A stretch of DNA of 40,436 nucleotides. It comes from Flavobacterium sp. GTDB taxonomy: Bacteria > Bacteroidota > Bacteroidia > Flavobacteriales > Flavobacteriaceae. Shown one piece after another: positions 24,851 to 33,497 of the stretch (position 1 is the stretch's first letter; every line of letters begins with the position of its first letter). A program made the position numbers and the translations under genes. The DNA is taken from NCBI GenBank assembly GCA_023259675.1, contig JALRGT010000029.1, forward strand, positions 1 to 40,436, in the 5' to 3' direction. The notes beneath the pieces are model-generated. The model had not been told where the DNA came from. It made no database searches and worked only from the letters and a program-made list of their open reading frames with translations.

Positions 24851-25780
24851 ATGATAACAAGTGTTTTTAAAAAATCTACACCATTAAATTTTTCATTGGT
24901 CGTAATTTTAATGCTGGTTTTCTTTTTACTGTTCCAAATTCAAGATGCAACTTGGTTGAATTCTATATTTTCCGTTTTGGGAAAACTGGGATTGTTTACT
25001 GTTTTATTGGTGTCTGTTTTTATTGTGAGTTTCATTTCAAAGAAGAACGGATTGAGTAAAGACAGTACTTACCTTCCTTTTTTTTATTTTTTGTTTCTCT
25101 TGTTTTTCCCTTCGCTATTGGATGATACGAATCTAATAATTTCTAATTTTTTTATTTTATTGGCTCTTAGAAGATTAATTTCTTTACAAACGTTAAAAGC
25201 TTCGAAAGAAAAAATATTTGATGCTTCTTTATGGATTTTACTCGCTTCTTTATTCCATTTTTGGAGCATACTTTTTATGGTGCTGGTTTTCATTTCTATA
25301 TTATTTCATGTTTACAATGATTATAGAAACTGGATATTGCCTTTTATTGCCCTTTTTGTGGCAGGAACAATTTTTACACTTGCTTCAATTTTATTTAAAA
25401 TCGATGCATTAAGTTACATTAATAGAAGTGTAAAGGTGGATTTTGAAATTAATTATTTTACCAATAATTATCAAAACTGGTCTTTTTCGATCTATGCAAC
25501 GGTAGCTTTATTTTTTCTCTTTACTATGTTGGCAACGTTTTCGAACAAGCCGTTGGTTTTACACGCAGCACTTAAAAAAGTAATTGCCTCTTTTTTTATT
25601 GGAATATTAATTTATATTATTTCTCCAAATAAAAGCAACGATTTACTGGTATTTACTATGGCGCCTTTGGCAATAATGGCCACGAGTTATATCGAAATGA
25701 AACAACGTAAATTGAATCAGGAATTGGTTTTGGCAATACTGATTATATGTAGTCTATTTACTTTCTTCTCCCAATTATAA
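24851..25780 (+). CDS. Polytopic membrane protein (possibly DUF6427)
   Basis: A 309-residue inner-membrane protein with roughly eight to ten hydrophobic segments and little soluble sequence. The N-terminus MITSVFKKSTPLN and the RRLISLQTLKASKEKIFDASLW loop are typical, from memory, of the flavobacterial DUF6427 family. No active-site residues can be assigned. A TATATTTA box (7 of 8 promoter positions) lies at 24817-24824, 26 bases before the ATG. The 3' end overlaps the convergent upp stop by 6 bases. Family placement is moderate; membrane topology is firm. Confidence 0.75.
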   Translation: MITSVFKKSTPLNFSLVVILMLVFFLLFQIQDATWLNSIFSVLGKLGLFTVLLVSVFIVSFISKKNGLSKDSTYLPFFYFLFLLFFPSLLDDTNLIISNFFILLALRRLISLQTLKASKEKIFDASLWILLASLFHFWSILFMVLVFISILFHVYNDYRNWILPFIALFVAGTIFTLASILFKIDALSYINRSVKVDFEINYFTNNYQNWSFSIYATVALFFLFTMLATFSNKPLVLHAALKKVIASFFIGILIYIISPNKSNDLLVFTMAPLAIMATSYIEMKQRKLNQELVLAILIICSLFTFFSQL

Positions 25781-26428
25781 TTTTTCACCAAAAGCCAAAT
25801 CACCGGCATCTCCAAGCCCAGGAACGATATAGCTGTGTTCATCTAGTTTTTCATCTAATGAAGCGATCCATAAATGGCAGTTTTCAGGAATATTTTTTTC
25901 AAGATACGCAATGCCTTCCGGAGCAGCAATAACCACTGCAATATGAATGGCTGAGGGAGTTCCTCGTTCCATTAATCTGTTATATACCGCCACAATGGAT
26001 TGTCCTGTGGCAAGCATCGGATCTACAAGCAGTACAAATTTATTGTTGATTTCGGCGACAGCCTGATATTCAACAATTATTTCAAAATCGTCATCATTAT
26101 TGGGATGGTGTCTGTAGGCCGAAATAAATCCGTTTTCGGCATCATCAAAATAATTCAAAAAGCCCATATGAAGGGGTAAACCAGCTCGTAAAATAGAACA
26201 GACAACCAAGGATTCTTTTATCTTGTCTGTTTTTTTAATTCCGAGTGGTGTTTGAATTTCAATCTGTGTATAATGCAATTCTTTGCTTATTTCGTATGCC
26301 ATCACTTCGCCAATCCGCTCAATATTTCGCCGAAAACGCATACTGTCCTTGTGGATATTTACATCCCTGATTTGACTTAAAAAATGGTTCAGAACACTAT
26401 TGGATTCGGATAAATGGTGAATTTGCAT
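25775..26428 (-). CDS. upp: Uracil phosphoribosyltransferase
   Basis: Pyrimidine-salvage enzyme converting uracil and PRPP to UMP in the cytoplasm. The 217-residue protein has the SILRAGLP segment (residues 78-85), the PRPP loop LLVDPMLATGQS (133-144), and the uracil-binding YIVPGLGDAGD block near the C-terminus. A TTG two codons upstream (26434) is also open, but the ATG at 26428 gives MQIHHLSES, the usual N-terminus. Length is near the 208 residues typical of the family. It is divergent from the DUF4254 gene and convergent with the polytopic protein, overlapping it by 6 bases. Confidence 0.95.
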   Translation of the reverse strand: MQIHHLSESNSVLNHFLSQIRDVNIHKDSMRFRRNIERIGEVMAYEISKELHYTQIEIQTPLGIKKTDKIKESLVVCSILRAGLPLHMGFLNYFDDAENGFISAYRHHPNNDDDFEIIVEYQAVAEINNKFVLLVDPMLATGQSIVAVYNRLMERGTPSAIHIAVVIAAPEGIAYLEKNIPENCHLWIASLDEKLDEHSYIVPGLGDAGDLAFGEKL

Positions 26429-26510
26429 GACCAAATGGTTTTAATAATGAGTTTTAAGCAAGTTTTGGTTTCAAAATAACGATATGATTTTTTTATAAAA
26501 GTATAAAAAG

Positions 26511-26518
26511 TATCTTTG
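26511..26518 (+). promoter_or_regulatory. Promoter -7 box (TATCTTTG) of the DUF4254-GT9 pair
   Basis: Exact TAnnTTTG match ending 20 bases before the ATG at 26539. The GTG at 26518 overlaps the box and is therefore not the start. Confidence 0.65.
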
Positions 26519-26538
26519 TGACTATTAAATATACAAAT

Positions 26539-27144
26539 ATGTTTTCAAAATTAGCTTATTCCGTATTCGAGCAGAGTATCAAAGATTATCATCTATTTGA
26601 TAATGTAGATCAGCCTATAAATAATCCCTATCCTAAAGATCAATTCGAGCATTTATTGTATCTAAAAAATTGGATTGATACCGTGCAATGGCATTTTGAA
26701 GACATCATTCGGGACCCTAATATCGACCCGGTTGCCGCTTTGACTTTGAAAAGAAGAATCGATGCATCGAATCAGGAACGTACCGATATGGTAGAATATA
26801 TCGATAGTTATTTTCTTCAAAAATACAGTACGGTAAAAGTTAAGGACGATGCTAAAATTAACTCAGAAAGTCCGGCTTGGGCTTTTGACCGTTTGTCGAT
26901 TTTAGCTTTGAAGATTTACCATATGAATGAGGAAGCGACTCGAGCCGAAGCAACTCAGGAACACCGAGATAAATGTCAAGAGAAGTTAAACATCCTTTTG
27001 GAACAAAGAACGGATTTATCGACAGCCATTGACGATTTGTTGACTGATATTGAAAATGGAAACAAATTCATGAAAGTGTATAAACAAATGAAAATGTACA
27101 ATGACGACGATTTGAATCCCGTTTTGTACCAAGGGAAGAAATAA
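26539..27144 (+). CDS. DUF4254-family protein
   Basis: A 201-residue soluble, all-helical protein. The conserved block is SPAWAFDRLSILALKIYHMNEEA (about residues 113-135), followed by a second helical hairpin with EKLNILLEQRTDLSTAIDDLL. This pattern fits DUF4254, a Bacteroidota family typically placed next to a GT9 heptosyltransferase, as here (10-base gap to the next start). A role in lipopolysaccharide core assembly is inferred from that context only. No catalytic motif is evident. The upstream GTG at 26518 is rejected because it lies in the promoter. Confidence 0.85.
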   Translation: MFSKLAYSVFEQSIKDYHLFDNVDQPINNPYPKDQFEHLLYLKNWIDTVQWHFEDIIRDPNIDPVAALTLKRRIDASNQERTDMVEYIDSYFLQKYSTVKVKDDAKINSESPAWAFDRLSILALKIYHMNEEATRAEATQEHRDKCQEKLNILLEQRTDLSTAIDDLLTDIENGNKFMKVYKQMKMYNDDDLNPVLYQGKK

Positions 27145-27154
27145 TAAAATACTC

Positions 27155-28201
27155 TTGCCTAAAAAAATAACGCATATAGCCGTCATGAGACTTTCCGCAA
27201 TGGGAGATGTCGCCATGACGGTTCCTGTTTTACGGGCTTTTACCGAACAACATCCTACGGTAAAAATCACGGTGATTTCCCGTCCGTTTTTCAAACCATT
27301 TTTTGAAACGATACCCAATGTTTCCTTCTTTGCTTTTGATGAAAAAGTGAAACATAAAGGATTTTTGGGGTTGTTGCGATTGTATAAAGATTTAAAAATA
27401 CTAGAGATTGACGCTTTTGCCGATTTGCATAATGTGTTGCGTTCTAAAGTAGTTCGAAATCTTTTTGCTTTAAGCGGAAAAAAAATAGCATTTGTTGATA
27501 AAGGCCGAGCCGAAAAGAAAGCGCTGACTGCCGCCGAAAACAAAGTTTTCAAACCTTTGACAACCATGTTCGAAAGACATGTACAAGTGTTTAAAGAATT
27601 GGGTTTTACCGTTGATTTATCGAATCCCAGTTTTCCTGAAAAAGCGAATTTAAGCTCTGAAATTGTATCAATAATTGGAGATAACCATCAAAAAATGATC
27701 GGAATTGCTCCCTTTGCGCAATATGATTTGAAAGTCTATCCTTTGGATTTAATGCAGCAAGTAATTGCACAATTGGCAGAAAATCTACAGTGTAAAATTT
27801 TACTTTTTGGCGGAGGAAGAAAAGAAATCGAAATCTTAGATACTATTTCTTCTCCATACGAAAATGTTATCAATATAGCCGGAAAACTCTCGTTTCAACA
27901 GGAATTACAACTCATCAGCAATCTGGATGTAATGCTTTCCATGGATTCCGGAAATGCGCATATTGCCGCCATGTTAGGAGTAAAAGTCATTACACTTTGG
28001 GGCGCTACACATCCTTTTTCGGGTTTTTCACCATTCAACCAACCACTCCAAAATGCGTTGGTTTCCGATCGAAATTTGTTCCCTAAATTACCCACTTCTG
28101 TTTACGGGAATAAAAAAGTAGCAGGTCATGAAGACGCCATGCGAACAATTACCGTTGATTCTATTGTAAAGGTTTTAAATTATTGTAAACAAGGAATTTA
28201 A
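27155..28201 (+). CDS. GT9-family (ADP-heptose-type) glycosyltransferase
   Basis: A 348-residue cytoplasmic/peripheral GT-B enzyme like RfaF/WaaF, which transfers heptose to the lipopolysaccharide core. Two Rossmann domains are visible. The N-terminal IAVMRLSAMGDVAMTVPVLRA is at residues 8-28, and the C-terminal nucleotide-sugar motif SMDSGNAHIAAMLGVKVITLWG is near residue 260. The start is a TTG; the next in-frame ATG would remove the first beta-strand, so TTG is chosen. It is 10 bases after the DUF4254 stop and is probably co-transcribed. Acceptor not known; some Bacteroidota GT9 proteins act on other glycans. Confidence 0.9.
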   Translation: MPKKITHIAVMRLSAMGDVAMTVPVLRAFTEQHPTVKITVISRPFFKPFFETIPNVSFFAFDEKVKHKGFLGLLRLYKDLKILEIDAFADLHNVLRSKVVRNLFALSGKKIAFVDKGRAEKKALTAAENKVFKPLTTMFERHVQVFKELGFTVDLSNPSFPEKANLSSEIVSIIGDNHQKMIGIAPFAQYDLKVYPLDLMQQVIAQLAENLQCKILLFGGGRKEIEILDTISSPYENVINIAGKLSFQQELQLISNLDVMLSMDSGNAHIAAMLGVKVITLWGATHPFSGFSPFNQPLQNALVSDRNLFPKLPTSVYGNKKVAGHEDAMRTITVDSIVKVLNYCKQGI

Positions 28202-28319
28202 ATTAAATTTATTGTTAGGCTTATTGTTTTTTTGACCAATTTTTTTGAAGGAATAACTTTATAAAATATTTAACAGATAGGTTTTGAATCATTAGTATTA
28301 AAAATACTATTTTGGCTTG

Positions 28320-28346
28320 CTGTGAGTTAGCCCTTACAACTCACAG
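28320..28346. repeat. Inverted repeat upstream of the barrel gene
   Basis: CTGTGAGTT (28320-28328) pairs perfectly with AACTCACAG (28338-28346) around a 9-base loop; it is unusually GC-rich for this spacer and lies 72 bases before the ATG at 28418. A second, AT-rich hairpin (AGTATT-AAA-AATACT) is at 28294-28308. These could be an operator or leader structure. No full TAnnTTTG box was found nearby. Confidence 0.55.
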
Positions 28347-28417
28347 ATAAACCAGTAGAAAATGGTACTTTTTTATCAAGTTGCTTTTTTTAAATGTTAA
28401 TACAATAAAAACTATTT

Positions 28418-31198
28418 ATGCCAAAAATTACATCAACAATTGCCATTTTGTTCTTATTCTCTTTTTCAGCATTTTCTCAAAAAGCAAATCTTTCGGGTGT
28501 TTTAATCAATGGTAACGAACAAACACCGGTTTACAATTCGGTTATTGCTTTATTAACACCAATAGACTCCATTTTATATAAGTTTACCCGATCGGACAAA
28601 AAGGGAAACTTTAATCTCAAAAATGTTAAGGCAGGAAACTATATATTAATGACGTCTCATAGTCAATACGCAGATTATGTAGATGGTATAATTGTTAATG
28701 AAAACGAAAAAAACATGGGAACAATTCCATTGTTAAGCAAAATAGAATTGTTACGTGAAGTAATTATAAAGACGGGTTCCATTAGAATTAAAGGAGATAC
28801 TACCAGTTATAGAGCAAGTGATTTTGTTGTTAGTGAAAATGCTAACGTAGAAGAATTATTAAAAAAACTACCAGGAATTCAAGTAGATAAAAATGGTACC
28901 ATAAAAGCCATGGGTGAAACTGTGCAAAAAGTATTGGTAGATGGAGAAGAATTTTTTGGTGACGATCCAGGCATGGCGGTAAAAAACTTAAGAGCCGATG
29001 CAGTAAAAGAAGTACAAGTTTTTGATAAGAAAAGTGAACTAGCCGAATTTACAGGCATAGATGATGGCAATACTAAAAAGACAATTAATTTAAAATTAAA
29101 AGAAGATAGGAAAAAGGGTTATTTTGGTAAAATAGATGGAGCCAATCAACCCTTTACAGATGCCGATTCTAGATACAATACTAATCTTATGTTTAGTAGT
29201 TTTAAAGGCAAAAGAAAACTATCCGCTTTTTTATTAAACGGAAACACAGGTCAGGATGGACTGGGTTGGGAGGACAGTGAGAAATTTGGAGCTCGTGATG
29301 ACAATTTTAGTATGAACATGGATGATGATGGAAATGTAAGTTATGAATGGGCAGGAGATAATAATGATGGAGAACCTCGTGTAAATACTCAAAACGGATT
29401 TACAAAAAACACCAATGCAGGTTTACAATATAGCAACAAGTGGAATGATAAACAAAACTTGAATGTATCACCAAAATTCAATAAGCAAATTTACACCAAC
29501 AATAATAGTAGATTTTCTCAAACTCAAGTTGGAGATACCCAATTAAATGAAGACAAATCGACTGTAACTAACGTAAATAGGAGTAATTTTAAATTGAATG
29601 CTATTTATGATGTAAAATTAGATTCGGTAAATTCCATAAAATTCTCTGCTAGAACTAATTTTTATAACACGGATAGTGATGAATTTACAGACGGAACTAC
29701 AACAGGAAATGAAGGAATATTAAAAAATAAACAGCAGCGAGCATTTAGCACAAATTCGGATAAGTCCGCATTGTCTGCTAGTGTTTTATTCAAACATAAA
29801 TTTGCTAAAGCACGTCGAACTTTTACGGTAAATAGTAGTTGGAGTAGGTTGAATACCAATTCAAATAATTTTTTAAAATCATCTAACGAAAGTTATATAG
29901 ATGGCGTTTTTGCCGCAAAAGACGATGTAGATCAAAATAAAATAGGCGATAAAACAACTCAAAATTTATCGGCAAGTTTTAGTTATTCTGAACCTATTGC
30001 CAAGCAATTGTCACTTCAGTTTGCTTACCAAATTGCCTATGATAAAGGTGAAAACAACTATTATACCTATGATTATTCAGAAGATACAGGACAGTATGAT
30101 CAATTGGTGTCTTCATTGTCAAACGAGTTTGATCAAACTATAATTACGCATAGACCCAATTTAAAATTGAGTTTCAATGCTAAAAAAATTAATTATAGTA
30201 TTGGAAGTGGTTTTGGTTATACTTCTTTTGATTTGTTAGATAAAACGATGGATAAAGAATACAAACGAAACTATACTAACTTTTTCCCTTCGGCTAGTTT
30301 CTCCTACAAGTATAAAAGCAATAGCAATTTAAGGGTTAATTATAGAGGTTCAACAAGACAGCCTACGCTTGATCAATTGCAACCGTTGCGAAACAATCAA
30401 GACTTTTTTAATCAAACGTTAGGGAATCCAGATTTAAAACAATCTTTTACAAATAATATAGACATATTCCAGAGTAGTTATGATATGTTGACTGAAACTC
30501 AATTTTATCAAGGACTTTATTTTAACACAACAACTAATGCAATTATCTATAGTAGTGTAATAGATCCAGAATCGGCTAAAACAATTTCTAAACCAATTAA
30601 CACTAGTGGAAATTTTTCAGGAAATTTTTATATTGGATTTGGAACAAAAATCAAGAAAATAGATGTAAGAGCTAATTTTAGTCCCTCTTTTGGCTATAAT
30701 AAATCTGCACTTAGTATTAATGATAAAATGGGTAGTGCTGAGAATTTAAACACATCATTTTCCGTTCGTTTGAGTAAGTCCAAACAAAAGCTATACGATA
30801 TTAGCTTAAGTAATAGGTTCTCCTATAATCGAAATAGTACCACTCAAAACAGTGAAATTAAATCGTTCAACACTAATAGTTTGGATTTAGATATAGGAGT
30901 TTATTTTACGGAGAAATGGAAATTATCTACAGATTATAATTTAAATATCAGACAAAAAACAATCGATTTTCAAGATAATTTAACCAATCAATTGTGGAAC
31001 GCTAGATTGCAACGTACTTTTAAAAACGACGAATTTACAGCCTATTTTATGGTACGCGATATTTTGAATCAGAACATAGGCATACAAAGAAATGTTTATG
31101 GAAACACGATTAGTCAGGAACAAAACGATAGGCTCAAAAGATATGCTATGATAGGCTTTACCTGGAATTTTAAAAATAGAGGCGAAACAAAAAAATAA
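28418..31198 (+). CDS. TonB-receptor-like outer-membrane beta-barrel protein
   Basis: A 926-residue outer-membrane protein. Signal peptide: residues 1-20 (ending AFSQ). A carboxypeptidase-regulatory-like beta-sandwich domain follows (about 24-105), then a plug-like domain (about 110-230) containing ELLKKLPGIQVDKNGT and VLVDGEEFFGDDPGMAVKNL. A large C-terminal barrel follows, rich in Asn/Ser/Tyr strands (about 240-926). This is the 'outer membrane beta-barrel family' type related to SusC-like TonB-dependent transporters, but without an obvious SusD partner. The GLPGLI gene starts 7 bases after its stop, so both are one unit. Substrate unknown; peptide or metal uptake has been suggested for related systems. 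Confidence 0.88.
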   Translation: MPKITSTIAILFLFSFSAFSQKANLSGVLINGNEQTPVYNSVIALLTPIDSILYKFTRSDKKGNFNLKNVKAGNYILMTSHSQYADYVDGIIVNENEKNMGTIPLLSKIELLREVIIKTGSIRIKGDTTSYRASDFVVSENANVEELLKKLPGIQVDKNGTIKAMGETVQKVLVDGEEFFGDDPGMAVKNLRADAVKEVQVFDKKSELAEFTGIDDGNTKKTINLKLKEDRKKGYFGKIDGANQPFTDADSRYNTNLMFSSFKGKRKLSAFLLNGNTGQDGLGWEDSEKFGARDDNFSMNMDDDGNVSYEWAGDNNDGEPRVNTQNGFTKNTNAGLQYSNKWNDKQNLNVSPKFNKQIYTNNNSRFSQTQVGDTQLNEDKSTVTNVNRSNFKLNAIYDVKLDSVNSIKFSARTNFYNTDSDEFTDGTTTGNEGILKNKQQRAFSTNSDKSALSASVLFKHKFAKARRTFTVNSSWSRLNTNSNNFLKSSNESYIDGVFAAKDDVDQNKIGDKTTQNLSASFSYSEPIAKQLSLQFAYQIAYDKGENNYYTYDYSEDTGQYDQLVSSLSNEFDQTIITHRPNLKLSFNAKKINYSIGSGFGYTSFDLLDKTMDKEYKRNYTNFFPSASFSYKYKSNSNLRVNYRGSTRQPTLDQLQPLRNNQDFFNQTLGNPDLKQSFTNNIDIFQSSYDMLTETQFYQGLYFNTTTNAIIYSSVIDPESAKTISKPINTSGNFSGNFYIGFGTKIKKIDVRANFSPSFGYNKSALSINDKMGSAENLNTSFSVRLSKSKQKLYDISLSNRFSYNRNSTTQNSEIKSFNTNSLDLDIGVYFTEKWKLSTDYNLNIRQKTIDFQDNLTNQLWNARLQRTFKNDEFTAYFMVRDILNQNIGIQRNVYGNTISQEQNDRLKRYAMIGFTWNFKNRGETKK

Positions 31199-31204
31199 AT
31201 AAAT

Positions 31205-31966
31205 ATGAAATCGATACTTTTTTTTATAACAGCACTAATTTGTACAACCACATCACAGGCACAGCAATTTGTAGATAAAGCGGTAATTGAATATGAAGTA
31301 AATACCAATCTAAAAAAAACGATGAGCAATGATAGTTGGGATGAGATGATGAAAGACAATCTGTCTGACCTTAAAATATCCTACTACACCTATACTTTTT
31401 CAGATAACAAAAGTATCTACAAATTTGATAGATGGAGTCCAAAAACAAGAATTCCAAAATACCAAAAAGACTTAGATGAAGAAAATAGCTGGTATTTTGA
31501 TTTTACAACAGGAAAAATGAATATGCAAAAAAAAATAGCAGGGACTAACTTTGTTATAGCAGATAGCATACCGGATATAGAATGGAAAATCACTAATGAA
31601 AACAGAGAAATTGCCGGTTACAATTGCCGAAAAGCCGTAGGAAAAATAATGGATGATGTATATGTATTTGCTTTTTATACTGATGACATTACTATTTCTG
31701 GAGGTCCATGTTCTATACACGGTTTGCCAGGCATAATTTTGGGACTTACCATACCAAGATTATACACCTCAATTGTTGCTACCAAAATAGATGTAACAAT
31801 CAGTGACACATCCAACATAAAACCTGTCACTGCCAAAAAAACCTATGACCTAGCCGAGCTAAAATCGTTGTTTGAAGAAAAAACAAAGGATTGGTTCAGA
31901 TACGGAGAGGATAAAGAAGAAAACGAAAGACAAAAAAATCTTTTCTTGTGGAATGCTTTTTTATGA
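31205..31966 (+). CDS. GLPGLI-family secreted protein
   Basis: A 253-residue exported protein. Signal peptide: MKSILFFITALICTTTSQAQ (residues 1-20). The family-defining motif is GLPGII at 173-178, preceded by the typical AFYTDDITISGGPCSIH segment. The mature domain is beta-rich with few cysteines (Cys141, Cys169). GLPGLI proteins of Bacteroidota commonly sit beside TonB-receptor-like barrels, exactly as here, and are thought to act with them in the periplasm or outer membrane; the role is unproven. It lies 7 bases downstream of the barrel gene and is followed by a 109-base spacer before the convergent reductase. Confidence 0.9.
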   Translation: MKSILFFITALICTTTSQAQQFVDKAVIEYEVNTNLKKTMSNDSWDEMMKDNLSDLKISYYTYTFSDNKSIYKFDRWSPKTRIPKYQKDLDEENSWYFDFTTGKMNMQKKIAGTNFVIADSIPDIEWKITNENREIAGYNCRKAVGKIMDDVYVFAFYTDDITISGGPCSIHGLPGIILGLTIPRLYTSIVATKIDVTISDTSNIKPVTAKKTYDLAELKSLFEEKTKDWFRYGEDKEENERQKNLFLWNAFL

Positions 31967-32025
31967 TTTTTCACCTATTTGCTTCAGAATGGTTTTTTTA
32001 AATTTGGTTTCTAAATTGTATTATC

Positions 32026-32055
32026 AAAAAAAACTTCCCATTTCAGAGAAGTTTT
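32026..32055 (-). terminator. Intrinsic terminator of the reductase gene
   Basis: AAAACTTC (32030-32037) pairs with GAAGTTTT (32048-32055). On the minus strand the stem is followed by a T tract (32026-32033), 20 bases after the reductase stop at 32076. Confidence 0.75.
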
Positions 32056-32075
32056 CGGCAGTAGTTTATTGTATT

Positions 32076-33125
32076 TTAAACATCATCAAAATCCACATAA
32101 ATTTCAGCTGATGTTGGATGGGCTTGACAGCTAAGGATTAATCCGTCTGCAATTTCTTTATCGGTTAGAATGGAGTTTTTCTTCATTTCGGCGCTTCCTT
32201 CAGTTACGCGACAAAGGCAGCTGCTGCAAATTCCGCCTTGGCAAGAATAAGGCGCATCAATTCCTTGTTTTAAGGCTGCTTCCAGAATGGTTTGTTTTTG
32301 GGACATTTCGAATGAGGTTTCTTCATCATCTACCATGATGGTAATTTTAGAATGTCCCGCTAAATCTGTGATTTCATTTTCATGAACCGAAGAAGTAAAC
32401 AATTCGAATTTGATAGCCGATTCTTTTACATTTTTTTCTTTCAAGACATTGCTTACCAATTCGATCATTGTTTCTGGGCCACACAAATAGAATTTATCAA
32501 ATTCCATTGCTGCGTGTTTATTGTTCAATACATAATTCACCACCGATTTGTCGATACGTCCAAATAATGCATTTTCAGCTTTGCCTTTACTGTACACAAA
32601 ATGAACAAAAAGGCGATTCACATATTGCAAATGCAAATCATGTAATTCTTGTAAAAAGATAGTGTCTTCAGGACTTTTATTTCCGTAAACCAAGACAAAT
32701 GAACTTTTGGGTTCACTTTTTAAAACCGATTTTAGGATAGAAAGTACCGGAGTAATTCCGCTTCCTGCAACGAAAGCCACATAATTTTTTAGTTGGTCAA
32801 CCTGTGGTTCAAAAATAAATTTCCCTTCTGGTTTTCCCACTTCAAGAACATCTCCCGCTTTTAGTTTGGTATTGGCAAATTGTGAAAAAAGACCGTCTTT
32901 TACGGCTTTTACCGCGATGCGTAATTCACCACTTTCTGGTGAAGAACAAATAGAATAAGCCCGTCGGATTTCTTTTCCGTCTAAAGTAAGTCTTAGATTT
33001 ACATATTGACCTGCAATAAAAGTATAGTTTGGTTTTAATTCTTCCGGAACATTAAAAAGTATCGAAACAGCATCTTTGGTTTCGCGTTTTACTTCTTTTA
33101 TGACAAGTTTTTTAAATGATGGCAT
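32076..33125 (-). CDS. Flavin/2Fe-2S oxidoreductase (PaaE-like ferredoxin-NADP reductase)
   Basis: A 349-residue cytoplasmic electron-transfer protein. The N-terminal FNR-type FAD domain carries RRAYSICSSP (about residues 54-63). The NAD(P)H domain contains GSGITPVLSIL (about 121-131). A C-terminal plant-type 2Fe-2S ferredoxin domain has the cysteine cluster CQGGICSSCLC and a final Cys in LSCQAHP. This architecture equals the reductase subunit of phenylacetyl-CoA epoxidase (PaaE), but no paaABC genes are near, so a generic ferredoxin reductase partnered elsewhere is equally likely. A TATATTTG box lies 15 bases upstream of the ATG. Confidence 0.92.
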   Translation of the reverse strand: MPSFKKLVIKEVKRETKDAVSILFNVPEELKPNYTFIAGQYVNLRLTLDGKEIRRAYSICSSPESGELRIAVKAVKDGLFSQFANTKLKAGDVLEVGKPEGKFIFEPQVDQLKNYVAFVAGSGITPVLSILKSVLKSEPKSSFVLVYGNKSPEDTIFLQELHDLHLQYVNRLFVHFVYSKGKAENALFGRIDKSVVNYVLNNKHAAMEFDKFYLCGPETMIELVSNVLKEKNVKESAIKFELFTSSVHENEITDLAGHSKITIMVDDEETSFEMSQKQTILEAALKQGIDAPYSCQGGICSSCLCRVTEGSAEMKKNSILTDKEIADGLILSCQAHPTSAEIYVDFDDV

Positions 33126-33497
33126 TTGAAATATTTTTTACAAATATACTAAAGAGAATAGTTTTCATATATGTAAATTTTCATTTTTGTGCTGTTATAT
33201 ATGGTATCGCTTTTACTTATTAGTGTTTGTTTGCAACAAACTCGTAGTTAGTGGCGATTTCTTAAAATCAAAATATCTGAAAATTTATACTCTCGAATTG
33301 GTCGTTAAGTATTTTAAATAAGGATATGGGTTTTTAGCGTTTGTTAGAAAAGATTTTAATCGAAAAAGGAAGTTGTTTAACGACTAAAACCTTTTTCCTT
33401 GTTTAAATTTCTATATTTCAAAAAGAAACGTATTTTTACCAGTCTTAATACTAAAATCACTCTTTTTTAAGTTGTAGGAGTTAAAAAACGTTTACCA
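33126..33497. other. 372-base spacer between the reductase and sprE
   Basis: No gene seen. The left end holds the reductase promoter. A nested hairpin lies in the middle: GAAAAAGG (33362-33369) with CCTTTTTC (33390-33397), enclosing a second stem GTTG-TTTAA-CGAC. No full promoter consensus was found just before sprE. Confidence 0.5.
33141..33148 (-). promoter_or_regulatory. Promoter -7 box (TATATTTG) of the reductase gene
   Basis: Exact minus-strand TAnnTTTG match, 15 bases before the ATG at 33125. Confidence 0.6.

Noticed and set aside
26429..26434. TTG start for upp two codons upstream
   Set aside because: The ATG at 26428 gives the usual N-terminus.
32076..33125. Phenylacetate degradation cluster (paa)
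   Set aside because: Only a PaaE-like reductase is present; no epoxidase subunits or ligase of that pathway adjoin it. The PaaK-like gene 9 kb away is of the CapK-like type.
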